NCBI GenBank assembly: GCA_910583795.1
Contig: CAJTZQ010000014.1
Location: 1-59,633, forward strand
Length of the DNA: 59,633 nt
From: an uncultured Muribaculaceae bacterium
GTDB lineage: Bacteria; Bacteroidota; Bacteroidia; Bacteroidales; Muribaculaceae
Direction: 5' to 3'
Below the pieces are notes generated by a model that was given only the letters and a program-made list of their open reading frames with translations, was not told the origin of the DNA and did not search any database. The position numbers and the translations under genes were made by a program. Each line of letters begins with the position of its first letter. Within the stretch, counting starts at the first letter, position 1. Shown here one piece after another: positions 41,698-51,500 of this stretch.

Positions 41698-43368
41698 TTA
41701 AAATTGTTGATTACAAATTGCCGACAGATATTCATCCTTTCGTGGAGAATCACTACCTTTGATTCTTGCTTTCAGCCTTTTCTTACGGCTGTAGACCGCC
41801 TCTATCTTGGTCTCTTTAAGAAGCAGCATCATGCTGCTCGTAGATAGTCCCATCATGGAGTAAAGAAACAGCCGGTAGTCGATGTCCTTGAGGTTAGGGA
41901 AATCTGCCTTGAAATTTGAGCATACGTTTCCGTGGGTATTGTCCATTTCCTTTTCAAGTTCGTTTATCTTATCCCCGGATATGGAGAGGTTCTCGATAAT
42001 ATTTGTCACAGCATTCACAATTTTTTTCTGTGCCGTTTTTGAATCGGTTGAGGTCACAACGAGTTCGCAAAGCTCCTGAAGCAAAGAATAGCGGGTGGAG
42101 AGTATTTTCTGGAGCGCCTCTTTACTTTTCCCGTTTTCTTTCAAGGTAGATTCCAATTGGTCGGCGAGGACTAATTTTTCTGAAGCATTTCTTCGCAATC
42201 TTAAGACCAGATTACGTATGATCCAACCGGATATGATTAATATAATCAAAGCGGCAGAGACGGCAATAATAAACTGCCATTTCCTGAGACTTAACTGCAG
42301 TCTGTTGTTTTCATCCATCAGTTCAAAGTAGCTTATCACCGAAGAGGAGATATTATTGTCTATCCTTTTTGTAAGCCTTTCTTGATCAGCGATATCAAGA
42401 AGTTCTGCATAATGCAAGGCTTTCTCATAATCCTTTTGAAAACGGTATACGCGATAGTAAATTCCGTTTTTGAAAAAAGGATCCATATTGGTGATACTGT
42501 TTTTGATTCGATAGGCATCTTCTATATTCCCCACTTCTGCATATGTCATAGCAAGATAGGTAGAGTCCATCTTGTTAGCAAATGGTGATTGACACACTTT
42601 TTCGTAATCTTTCACAGATTTATCCATCTTTCGCCAAGAGTAACATGATAAGGCTCTGGTTTTCAGGGCGCAGTATTCAAGATAGCTGTCTTGATGCACA
42701 CGTGCGGAATCAAGTACGTCATTTTCAAGCTTTACGGCTTTTTCGTAGTCCCTTGCCGTATGATAAGCTTCGGCAAGGTCAAGGAGTGCATAGTCGATAT
42801 ATTGTTGCCTGCCGCTTTCTTTCATGTTGGTGTATGCTATCTGTGAATATTTCACGTCATCTTTCCCCTTGAAGGAATCTCCATAGACGTCGGCTATTCC
42901 CCGTGCGGTCATTCCGATCCAGAATTTGTCGTCAAGTTCGGTGGCGATTTGATATGCCTGAAGATAAGAGATGATAGCCTTATTATTGTCATTGAGACGT
43001 TCGCGCCGGATGTTGCCTTGATAATTCAGGGCTTTCATGGCGCGTTGTCTGTCACCTGCTTTAAGGAAATATTCTGCAGCGTCAGTGATCAGTGAGTCAT
43101 TTTCAATTGCAATAAAGTTCTTCTCTTTCGCCTGCGTTATCAGCAGGTTGTAGATGGCTTTGTCGCTCTCTCGGGATAATGATGAGGTATCGATATTTTG
43201 TAGAATAGTAAGAGCCGAATCTGCATTCTCATCGATAATTGCCTCGGCTGTTTCAAGTTGTCGGGTGGCATCGTTGCCCTTGCATCCCTGAAAAATAGTT
43301 GTTATGGCTAAAAAAACGCAAGATATGGAAAGACAAATAATGAAGTGGAAGAAAGATTCTCGGTTCAT
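41698..43368 (-). CDS. TPR membrane signalling protein with C-terminal helix-turn-helix-like domain
   Basis: About 556 residues from ATG 43368 (MNRESFFHFIICLS); the codon at 43377 is TTG. A lipoprotein-like leader (TTIFQGC) is followed by TPR repeats over about 30-340 (for example ALNYQGNIRRERLNDNNKAI, YEKAVKLENDVLDSARVHQD), one transmembrane helix near 367-387 (WQFIIAVSAALIILIISGWI), a coiled-coil (about 395-425), and a C-terminal block with DYRLFLYSMMGLSTSSMMLL then KIEAVYSRKKRLKARIKG, resembling a LuxR-type helix-turn-helix. Bacteroidetes have many such one-protein sensors of unknown signal. Its targets are unknown. Confidence 0.8.
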   Translation of the reverse strand: MNRESFFHFIICLSISCVFLAITTIFQGCKGNDATRQLETAEAIIDENADSALTILQNIDTSSLSRESDKAIYNLLITQAKEKNFIAIENDSLITDAAEYFLKAGDRQRAMKALNYQGNIRRERLNDNNKAIISYLQAYQIATELDDKFWIGMTARGIADVYGDSFKGKDDVKYSQIAYTNMKESGRQQYIDYALLDLAEAYHTARDYEKAVKLENDVLDSARVHQDSYLEYCALKTRALSCYSWRKMDKSVKDYEKVCQSPFANKMDSTYLAMTYAEVGNIEDAYRIKNSITNMDPFFKNGIYYRVYRFQKDYEKALHYAELLDIADQERLTKRIDNNISSSVISYFELMDENNRLQLSLRKWQFIIAVSAALIILIISGWIIRNLVLRLRRNASEKLVLADQLESTLKENGKSKEALQKILSTRYSLLQELCELVVTSTDSKTAQKKIVNAVTNIIENLSISGDKINELEKEMDNTHGNVCSNFKADFPNLKDIDYRLFLYSMMGLSTSSMMLLLKETKIEAVYSRKKRLKARIKGSDSPRKDEYLSAICNQQF

Positions 43369-43426
43369 TTCAGACAATCTGCTTAAGTGGAGGCTTATGG
43401 TTTGTAAGTGATTCAGAATAGTGATG

Positions 43427-43457
43427 CAAAAGTAATAGAAAAAAGCCGGATTGCAAA
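43427..43457 (-). promoter_or_regulatory. Promoter of the TPR protein gene
   Basis: Minus-strand -33 TTTG at 43454-43457, 19-nt spacer, -7 TACTTTTG at 43427-43434; about 60 nt before the ATG. Confidence 0.7.
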
Positions 43458-43467
43458 ATTAAAGAAT

Positions 43468-43503
43468 GTGTGGAGATCCCTTTAATCTATGGAATCTCCA
43501 CAC
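43468..43503 (-). terminator. Hairpin terminator, upstream of the TPR gene promoter
   Basis: GTGTGGAGATCC (43468-43479) pairs with GGAATCTCCACAC (43491-43503) with one bulged A. On the minus strand it follows the small lipoprotein gene and the full repeat copy 4. Confidence 0.65.
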
Positions 43504-43526
43504 CGGTTTTGGGTAAAATCAATTAT

Positions 43527-43682
43527 TTAAGTTTCGCAAGCTCACTTAAGGTTTGAAGGTTAAGGGGTTAAAGGGTTAGATTTATACAAAATATTTAAGG
43601 AAGCCGGATATTTATCCACAATTGTAGAATAACCTTTTAACCTGATAACCTCATAACTCTCAACTTTCGCAAGCGAAAGTTG
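43527..43682 (-). repeat. Head-hairpin repeat, full copy 4 (minus orientation)
   Basis: Tail dyad 43527-43549 (TTAAGTTTCGCAAGCTCACT, then TAA), a body with GGTTAAGGGGTTAAAGGGTTA on one side and AACCTTTTAACCTGATAACC on the other, and head hairpin 43661-43682 (CAACTTTCGC, AA, GCGAAAGTTG). In gene sense it lies downstream of the small lipoprotein gene, head first. Confidence 0.85.
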
Positions 43683-43823
43683 AATCAGTTAGAAGTATAG
43701 AATGGAGGAGTATGAGCTGCCATTGTCTCCTACGCAATCAATCTTATATTCCCCTGACAGTCCGGGTAGTGGTGAGTAAGGCTCGTCATGTGAGATAATC
43801 CCGGTCTGTTATTACATATTGTC

Positions 43824-44243
43824 TCATAATACTTTGGTTAATATGATTTTTGTTTGGGTTGATGGTGTTTCAGGGTTATTTGAAAGAATCATTTCTTTTT
43901 CGGAGATGGAGATTATCCACCAAAATCCGTCCAACTCATCATTATCAGATTCTCTGATGTTGATAACTCTTCCCTTTAAATTATAGAGAAAAGCTGTAGA
44001 TTGACTTTCATTCTCATCGCCGAGCAGATAGGTGCCACCAAGTTCGGAGAAAAACGTAATCGTTATTTCCGATTTTTCAGGATCGTCAGAAATGGCAGGT
44101 TCAAAATGTCCCTTCCAGATAGTTTGCGACAGATAATCGGCGGGTAAAGAAAGATCGCCTAAATCGGGTTCATCATCTTTTGAACATCCGGTCCACGACG
44201 TGATGCACAAAAGGGAAAGCAATAATTTTAATAAATACTTCAT
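43824..44243 (-). CDS. Small lipoprotein, lipocalin-like, unknown function
   Basis: 139 residues with a clear lipoprotein leader (LLCITSWTGC, Cys about 20). The mature part starts SKDDEPDLGDLSLPADYLSQ, then TIWKGHFEPA and alternating beta strands (EITITFFSELGGTYLLGD, TAFLYNLKGRVINIRES, GFWWIISISEKEMILSNN, TKIILTKVL), the pattern of a small lipocalin-like beta-barrel common in Bacteroidales. No specific role is known. Confidence 0.8.
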   Translation of the reverse strand: MKYLLKLLLSLLCITSWTGCSKDDEPDLGDLSLPADYLSQTIWKGHFEPAISDDPEKSEITITFFSELGGTYLLGDENESQSTAFLYNLKGRVINIRESDNDELDGFWWIISISEKEMILSNNPETPSTQTKIILTKVL

Positions 44244-44630
44244 ACTTGAATCGGGTGTTGGTTACGGATGCAAAATTACAGGTAAAAATCCGATAAAAGG
44301 GTAAAAAATCGGTATAAAAATTAGACTTTTGTGATATGCAATGCTCTGGATTGCAATGAATTATGCTTTAAGACTGATAAAAATTTGGTCCCTTTGCTTA
44401 ATCCATTGAAAACCAAACAAATAAAAATATAGTCAGTCGAGATTATATAATTTATTGAATATCACTGCAATGGCTTGAAAATTTAAAATGGTGTCCCATC
44501 CGGGTTGAAAATCTAATTGAGCCAACCGAAGGTTTCCCGAATTTTGAGATATGTAGAAATTCCGTAAATCGCAATAATTGTAGAGCGAGACATTGCTCGA
44601 TTCTTATTTGCTTTTATGACAGATATTTTC
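44244..44630. other. Divergent intergenic region
   Basis: Holds the -7 box of the small lipoprotein gene (TAATTTTG on minus, 44271-44278) and AT-rich DNA. GAGCGAGACATTGCTCG near 44583-44599 is a small dyad. No gene is seen. Confidence 0.5.
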
Positions 44631-44638
44631 TAACTTTG
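44607..44638 (+). promoter_or_regulatory. Promoter of the second AAA/PDDEXK gene
   Basis: -33 TTTG at 44607-44610, 20-nt spacer, -7 TAACTTTG at 44631-44638. The transcript would start just before the repeat head at 44654, giving a structured leader of about 90 nt. Confidence 0.8.
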
Positions 44639-44653
44639 TAAAACTCGCTTATC

Positions 44654-44707
44654 CAACTTTCGCTTGCGAAAGTTGAGGGTTAAGGGGTGAGCGTTCGAAA
44701 AGTTGGA
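44654..44707 (+). repeat. Head-hairpin repeat, copy 5, in a 5' leader
   Basis: Head hairpin 44654-44675 is followed by AGGGTTAAGGGG. A second AAAAGTTGG near 44699 can pair with CCAACTTT at 44653, giving alternative folds. This is the one copy that lies in a 5' leader and not after a stop codon. Confidence 0.8.
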
Positions 44708-44736
44708 TTAATTACTTTTTCCAAAAGAAAATAACG

Positions 44737-46290
44737 ATGACACAAGATTATCCTATAGGAATTCAGACTTTCCAGACAATCAGGGAAGAAAACAAATTGT
44801 ATGTAGACAAGACCGGCTACGTGCACCAGCTTGTGTCGAAAGGTAAATACTACTTTCTTAGCAGACCGCGCAGATTCGGGAAAAGCCTTTTGATTTCGAC
44901 TCTAAAATCGTTTTTTGAAGGCCGCAAAGATCTGTTTGAAGGTCTTGAGATATCACGCTATCATCACGATTGGCTATCATATCCGATATTTCACCTGAAT
45001 CTCGTAAATTTTGACTCCTCACGCGTAGAGGGTCTGCATTCTATATTGAATGCTCATTTTGCTTCATGGGAAGCTATTTATGGGAAAGATGAATCTGAAA
45101 TAGACTATTCCCAACGATTTTATGGGGTGATAAAAAGGGCTTATCAAAAGACCGGCAGGAAAGCGGTGATATTGGTGGATGAATACGACAAGGCATTGAC
45201 CGCAACAATGTCAGATCCGGCTCTTAATACGGAAATGCGCAATATCCTTTATCCGATATATAGTTGTCTTAAGGGGGCTGATGAATTTATAAGATTTGCT
45301 ATGCTTACAGGCGTGACAAGGTTTTCCCATTTAAGCATTTTTAGCGGAATAAACAATCTTCTCGACATATCCTTGTCTCCTAAATTTGGTGCTATTTGCG
45401 GGATTTCGCAGGAAGAATTAGAAAAATATTTCATACCCGGAATTGAAAATTTCTCAGCCTATCGTAATAGCACCCCGGAACGCACAATGCAAAGCCTTAA
45501 GGATAGATATGACGGATATCATTTTTCAGAAAACTGTCCTGACATATATAATCCCTACAGTGTGATGTGTGCCCTTGATTCTTTAAGGCTCGGTTCCTTC
45601 TGGTACACTACAGGCACTCCAGAATTCCTATTGGATAGCCTAAAGGAAAGTAATCTGTATCTCCCGGATTTATTGCATTCGGAAACCACGGAACAACAAC
45701 TTGTAGAGGTGGAATCTTATACGCGTACGCCTGTAGCTTTATTATTCCAGACTGGATATCTTACAATAAAATATTGGGAAGAAGGAACTGATAATCTAAC
45801 TTTGGGCTTCCCGAACAAAGAGGTAGAGGAGGCTTTTTTCAACGGCTTGCTCCCCGCTTATTCTAATAAAGAGAGTTTTGAGGCATCTGATGAGATCAAC
45901 CGTTTTGTAAAAGCGGTAAATACCGGGGACCCCGAAACATTTATTGGAAATCTTAAATCATTTCTTGCCGACATTCCGTATGAATTGTCGAAATGCAAGC
46001 CTGAAATCTATTTTGAAAATAATCTATATATCATATTTAAACTTTTAGGGTATCGTGTTTTCTCAGAATATAAGACTTCTAAGGGGAGGATTGATCTGCT
46101 CATAAAGACGAAGGATTATATTTATTTGCTCGAAATTAAACTTAACGGATCGGCAGAGTCTGCAATTGATCAAATAAATGATAAGGATTATATCGCTCCC
46201 TTCATAGCAGACGGGCGCAAGATTTTTAAAATAGGAGTAAACTTCTCATCTGTAACCCGCACAATCGATTCCTGGCTCATAGAGAGTTGA
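44737..46290 (+). CDS. AAA-ATPase-like / PD-(D/E)XK nuclease family protein (copy 2)
   Basis: 517 residues, same architecture as the gene at 575-2131: PIGIQTFQTIREENKLYVDK start, LSRPRRFGKSLLISTLKSF (Walker A-like, about 45-52), ILVDEYDKALTATM (Walker B-like, about 145), LTGVTRFSHLSIFSGINNL sensor region near 190, and the C-terminal nuclease part with SKGRIDLLIKTKDYIYLLEI and K at about 470. Sequence differs clearly from copy 1, so they are old paralogues and not a recent duplication. The role is not established. Repeat heads lie both before and after it. Confidence 0.87.
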   Translation: MTQDYPIGIQTFQTIREENKLYVDKTGYVHQLVSKGKYYFLSRPRRFGKSLLISTLKSFFEGRKDLFEGLEISRYHHDWLSYPIFHLNLVNFDSSRVEGLHSILNAHFASWEAIYGKDESEIDYSQRFYGVIKRAYQKTGRKAVILVDEYDKALTATMSDPALNTEMRNILYPIYSCLKGADEFIRFAMLTGVTRFSHLSIFSGINNLLDISLSPKFGAICGISQEELEKYFIPGIENFSAYRNSTPERTMQSLKDRYDGYHFSENCPDIYNPYSVMCALDSLRLGSFWYTTGTPEFLLDSLKESNLYLPDLLHSETTEQQLVEVESYTRTPVALLFQTGYLTIKYWEEGTDNLTLGFPNKEVEEAFFNGLLPAYSNKESFEASDEINRFVKAVNTGDPETFIGNLKSFLADIPYELSKCKPEIYFENNLYIIFKLLGYRVFSEYKTSKGRIDLLIKTKDYIYLLEIKLNGSAESAIDQINDKDYIAPFIADGRKIFKIGVNFSSVTRTIDSWLIES

Positions 46291-46622
46291 CAATTTAACT
46301 TTCGTTTGCGGAAGTTGAGGGTTAGGGGGTTATCAGGGCGTTAAAAATAAGTCCGCCGCACCGGTCGGCGCAGCGGACTCAATTAGGATAGGAATAATGG
46401 AAAGATTGAATGAATTGTGATTTGATAGACTGGTTATTGATTATATATTGATAGTATATTGAAATGCTGTAATTGGTTGTTGGTCTTTGGTCTTTGGTTG
46501 TCGGTCGTTAGTTAATTGGTCGTTAGTCGTTAGTTAATTAGTCGTGGGATTTCAGATTATTCTTAAACCATCAACTCTAAACCATCAACTCTAAACCCTA
46601 AACCTGACTTGCGAAAGTTGGG
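46291..46622. repeat. Repeat-filled space between AAA and GH63 genes
   Basis: A head hairpin variant (46296-46317, TAACTTTCGTTTGCGGAAGT then TG) starts 5 nt after the AAA stop. On the minus strand a half head (46608-46620, CAACTTTCGCAAG) starts 2 nt after the GH63 stop and is followed, in minus sense, by GGTTTAGGGTTTAGAGTTGA words, the linker GGTTTAAGAATAATCTG, then GACTAA and GACCAA words, the same module order as between susC and susD. Confidence 0.8.
46350..46379. terminator. GC-rich terminator hairpin between AAA and GH63 genes
   Basis: AGTCCGC (46350-46356)/GCGGACT (46373-46379) with further GC pairs inside; on the minus strand it runs into TTATTTTT. Confidence 0.7.
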
Positions 46623-48542
46623 CTATTTGCCATATTCGTTGTAGAGCATGATGAGATGCGAGGCACTCCAACTGAAATGAGGAGCCTTAAGACGCTCACC
46701 GGTGTGCGTGCCGTAGTTCTCATGGATCGGAGCACCCTCTTTCAAGCCGTCAAGACGGTCAAACACCTGACGAGTGTATTCGTCTGCAAGCTCGTTATAT
46801 CCGTAATTGCGCAAACCGTTGATGGCGAAATAGGTCTGGTCAAGCCAGATAGGACCTCTCCAGTAACCTCTCGGATTATACTTCGGATTGTCGGCTGCAA
46901 TTGTCGGGAAGGGGATGTAGGTGGAGAATTTCTTCTCATCGCGAAGCACAGGCATCATCTCTTCCACCTGCTGTGGAGTGGCAAGACCTGTCCACAGCAT
47001 AGTGTATGCCTCACAACCCGGATCACCCACGAACTTGCCGTCGAGAGTGCGGTCGAAGAAGAACTTTCGTTCCGGATCATAGAAATAAGCGGCAAGTTCC
47101 GAGGTATGGTCCGGCGCATCGAACTTCTCCCCTAAAATTTCAGCAAATTTTTTGAGATACTTACACTCATTCGCGATGTAGGCATTGAGGTCAACACTTT
47201 CCTGATCCATGCTCCAGGCATCTTCAGAACCGTTCTGAAGCATCTTGGTGTCGTCGAAACGGATCGCGTTGTCCATGCCGCTCTCCCATGCCGCAGCCTC
47301 GAGAGTGCCGTCGGTGGCTCCATATTCGCATATGCCGTTATGGTCATGGTCGCGTTTCTCGAACCACCACTTGTAGTATGAAAGAAGCTGGGGATACATT
47401 TCGGCGAGGAAAGCCTTGTCGCCTGTCGCCTCCCAGATCTTGTCTACACACCAGCATACCAACGGCGGTTTGCTGTTGCGGGCATTATTCTCGGCAGGGT
47501 CTGTATAGATGCAGTCGATAATCATACCGTCGGGCTGCTGATAGTCGAACATGGCACGGACATTGTTTTTGGCGAGTTCGGGATCGAACGTGGCGGCTCC
47601 CGCGCAGAAACGCCAGCTGTCCCAAGCCCAGAGACCAACAAAATACCCTACAGCATGGCTGGGAATGATACCGTCGTGGAGCAGTCCTCCGCGTGCCGAA
47701 CGGTGGTTGGAGACAAGAGTCGTGATAGCCTTGACAGCGATGCGGTCATAGTCGTCGGGCATATCGTCACGGAGAGTCTTGGTGAGATACCCTTCCCAAC
47801 GTTTACGGTTGTCAGCGAGAGCTGCTGATGGGTCGGATATTATACCCTCTACAGTCGCTAATCCCGAGCTGAGCGCTTCGGGAGAATCAAACATGCTGAT
47901 CACAACATAATCTTTATCATGTTTCGGGGCTTCCGCATGATAGTTGTGGTCTGCTACGGAAATTTCCACATCAGGGCTGAAAGTCAGGGCCACTGTCTCG
48001 CCGGTAGGATGCGATGCCACCACAGTGTTGCCCTGAAGCGACAGGCTTATCTCCGGAGCCCAGTCGATACCGGTATATGAAAGTTCCTTCCCTGCGGTGT
48101 TATCAATTGTGAGGAGAGCCGAATTGGCGTTGATGAAATTAAGACGTTGGGTAACTTCTCCATCCTGAAAACCCGAGATTATCCGCAGTTCTCCGGGATA
48201 ATAACATACCGAGTCTGTCTGCGCAGCAGTTTTCCCGTTTTGGGGAATAACCGCAACGGCTGTCTTGGCAAGCCATTGGCGTCGGTTCATGTCAAGGCTG
48301 AACGGACCGCAGAACCCATTGGTCCAGGCTTCTTTTTCCGGAGCCGTGAATCCGAACCATGCGCCGGCGTCGGTAAACCAGCCTGTGCAGCGGTGAAGAG
48401 TGTCGGGTGTGTAGGATATGTCGAAAATATTCGGATATGAATATCGCATTTCCTCGGAGGCTGCCGCTTCAGTGCAAGCTGCCGGAATAATTGCCGCGGC
48501 AGTCCCGAGGGCTGTTAGTGCGAGATATAATAATGATTTCAT
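46623..48542 (-). CDS. GH63-like glucosidase (trehalase/MGH1 fold), exported
   Basis: About 639 residues from ATG 48542 (MKSLLYLALTALGTAAAIIP); the codon at 48551 is TTG. The leader may be lipoprotein-type (PAAC). An N-terminal beta-sandwich (about 30-230) precedes an (alpha/alpha)6 barrel with GYFVGLWAWDSWRFCAGAAT near 303-322, where Asp of WDSW is the expected acid, and APIHENYGTHTGE near 602-614 with the general base Glu. These enzymes cleave alpha-glucosides or mannosylglycerate-like substrates. It follows the GH2 gene by 9 nt, so the two act together on a mixed glycan. Confidence 0.87.
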   Translation of the reverse strand: MKSLLYLALTALGTAAAIIPAACTEAAASEEMRYSYPNIFDISYTPDTLHRCTGWFTDAGAWFGFTAPEKEAWTNGFCGPFSLDMNRRQWLAKTAVAVIPQNGKTAAQTDSVCYYPGELRIISGFQDGEVTQRLNFINANSALLTIDNTAGKELSYTGIDWAPEISLSLQGNTVVASHPTGETVALTFSPDVEISVADHNYHAEAPKHDKDYVVISMFDSPEALSSGLATVEGIISDPSAALADNRKRWEGYLTKTLRDDMPDDYDRIAVKAITTLVSNHRSARGGLLHDGIIPSHAVGYFVGLWAWDSWRFCAGAATFDPELAKNNVRAMFDYQQPDGMIIDCIYTDPAENNARNSKPPLVCWCVDKIWEATGDKAFLAEMYPQLLSYYKWWFEKRDHDHNGICEYGATDGTLEAAAWESGMDNAIRFDDTKMLQNGSEDAWSMDQESVDLNAYIANECKYLKKFAEILGEKFDAPDHTSELAAYFYDPERKFFFDRTLDGKFVGDPGCEAYTMLWTGLATPQQVEEMMPVLRDEKKFSTYIPFPTIAADNPKYNPRGYWRGPIWLDQTYFAINGLRNYGYNELADEYTRQVFDRLDGLKEGAPIHENYGTHTGERLKAPHFSWSASHLIMLYNEYGK

Positions 48543-48551
48543 ATATTTCAA

Positions 48552-51500
48552 TTAAGGATGTATTGCACGTAGAGAGAATTTATAATTATATTCTTTCGGG
48601 GTGATTGTATACTCCGGATGAACCTGTGCTCCCCAGGTATTGTCGCCGCCCACTCCCATCATGCGATGGTCGATGTTGAGGGTGACCATATCCTGTTTTT
48701 CAATGCTTCCGCCATGAATATGCTTGATCATTGCCGGGATATACCCGATATCAGACTGGGGGAAATTCCATGCACCGACGTTGAGGGGTTGTTCGCCGCT
48801 TACCATTATGCCGTTGCCGGTTTCATCAGAAAACGCCATCCAGCGCACGTCGCAATGGTTGCCTGTCTCCTGAGCGCGCACATAGGGGTGGTATTGAGCC
48901 CAGACGGTAGACTCATACAGACCTATGAGAGACGCGGAGTTTCTGTCGGCGTAGCTTTCACCGGGACCTCTGCCATACCAGCTCATCTTGTCGTATGCTC
49001 CCGGCATTGTAAGGGTCATGCCGAGACGGGGAATCTCAGGGAGAGCGACTTTGCCGGGAATGAAACGGCAGTCGACATCAAGAGTCTCGTCATCGCCGAG
49101 GCGGTAAGCCATTTCCATTCTGATGTCAAGATCTTTATTGACCAGCTTCACGTTTACCCCTGCGAGTCCGTTTTCATTCTTGACGGTCTCGATATTCTCA
49201 AGTTTGAGATTTTCGGCTGCATTTTTCCATACTCCACAGCGGTCAAGGTGTCCGTTGGGGATATCGTTGTCTGTGAGAGGACGCCAGAAATTAGGACGCA
49301 TAGGGCTTTGGATCATTTCCCTGCCTGCGCTCTGCCACGAGATCAGGCTTCCGTCTTCGCGGGAGAATGCAAGGGAATAGCCTGTCCCGGAGAGCACGAT
49401 ACGGTCTGTCTCTTCGCTCACGTTAACTTTATCGGTTCCCTTGGCTCCCTGCCATGCCGAGAAATCGTTGAGCACCCATTGTGCAGTGGCTGCCTCGTGG
49501 TTAGCCGGAATCATTCCATGTTCAACTTTGGTGAACGCGCGGAGGGTCAGGATATATTCGTTATTGTCGTCTATTTTCCCGAACGGAATCTCCATTGTTC
49601 CCTTCTTTCCGGGAGCAATTTCGGGGAAAGCCATGTCTCCCTCCTTTTCAATCTTGCCGTTGCGGAGCAGCTGCCAGCGGAGAGTATAGTTGTCAAGACC
49701 TGAGAAATCGTGCCAATTGCTCACCTCTATCTTATGACAGTTGAAAGCCATGGGTTTGAAATGGATATACTGGAGCACTTTCTTCACTTCAGCGAGATGC
49801 GGGTGAGGTATGCGGTTGGAATCTACAAGTCCGTTTGCACAGAAATTGGAGTCGTTGACTATCCCTGCAAATCCCATGTCTCCGCCGAATGCCTGAATCC
49901 TTTTCCCTTTTTCATCTTTCTTGTTGAAAGTCTGGTCTACCCAGTCCCAGATGAATCCTCCCTGAAGCTGGTCATATTTATAGATAAGATCCCAGTAGTC
50001 TTGGAGGTTGCCGACACTGTTGCCCATTGCGTGCGCATATTCGCACATGATAAGCGGACGTGCGTCGCGCTGGTTTACATGACGTGTGAGCGACCAGATG
50101 CGTGCATACATCGGGCAGTAGATATCGCTTTTCGCGTTGTAGCCGCCACCTTCATATTGCACGGGACGTGAAGAATCTACAGAATGAGTATAGTCGTAGA
50201 GAGTTTCGAAATGTTTTCCATATCCGGATTCGTTACCCATTGACCAAGTCACGATACATGAGAAGTTGCGGTCGCGGGCGATCATGCGGCTCATTCTTTC
50301 CATGAACGGTACTTCCCAGCCCTGCATGTTGGCGAGGGTTCCGTCGGGGTGAGCCTCCATGCCGTGGCTTTCTATGTTCGCCTCGTCCACGAGATAAAGT
50401 CCGAACTCGTTGCAAAGTTCATACCATTGCCAGTTGTTGGGATAGTGGCAGTTGCGCACTCCGTTGAGGTTATTGCGCTTCATGAGGGAAATATCGTTGA
50501 GCATGGATTCGACGGTGATTGTCCTCCCTTTGTCTGCGTCATGCTCATGACGGTTCACACCCTTGAAGAGAACAGCCTTGCCATTGATTAGCTGCTGACC
50601 GTTGCGCATCTCCACTGTGCGGAAACCGAAAGGATGGGTGAAAGATTCCTTTTCTTTTCCTGATGCGTCGCGATGGGTGACTGTAAGTGTGTAGAGATGT
50701 GGGTTCTCGGCATTCCAGGGAGTAGCCCCGGCGACTAAATGGTGAAAGCTGAAAGTGCTGTCGGAAGCTGATGCGATCTTGTGGTTGCCGCTCCAGATTT
50801 CATTGCCGCCGTCCGAGAGTTTCACTTCCACGTTGTCTCCCGTCGTAGGGGCATGCATCTTGAAAGAGAGGTTCATGTCGCCGTCGCGGTAAGCGTTGAC
50901 GAGGGGGGATTCGAGTCTGAAGTCGGCGATGCGTGATTTCGGGCGTGCCGTGAGAGCCACATTGCGTTCAATGCCGCTGTATTTCCAATAGTCTTGTCCT
51001 TCGAGATAAGAGCCGTCGCTGTAGCGATACACCTTTACAGTCAGGCGGTTGTTCCTTTTTTTTGCCTTCCCTGTGATTTTGAAAACAGATGGAAGACGGC
51101 TGTCTTCGGCATAGCCTACGAGCTCGTCGTTAAGCCAGACATAATATGCTGATTCCACACCCTGAAACTCAAGGAATATATCGAGGTCTTTCCAGACATC
51201 GGGTACGGAGAAATTTCTTTGGTAAACGCCCACCGGATTATAATCGGAAGGCACATAGGGAGGATTTGCCGGAAACGGATAGCGGGTGTCGGTATAGATA
51301 GGGGCGTCAAATCCCTGGAGTTCCCAGCTTCCCGGCACTTCAATCGATGCCGGTTTGCGCAGGTTTGACTTGTAGATGTTTTCCGGGCATACAGAGTCAT
51401 TGCGGAAATAAAGGAATTTCCAAGTCCCGTTGAGCGACATCCTGCGTTGTCCCTCTGAAGAGGCATAACGGGCGGAAGCCGGAAGATTGCGGTTTGCCAC

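Noticed and set aside
48618..50171. Plus-strand genes opposite the GH2 gene (361 and 153 codons)
   Set aside because: They are antisense to a well-supported beta-galactosidase and show no domain or promoter.
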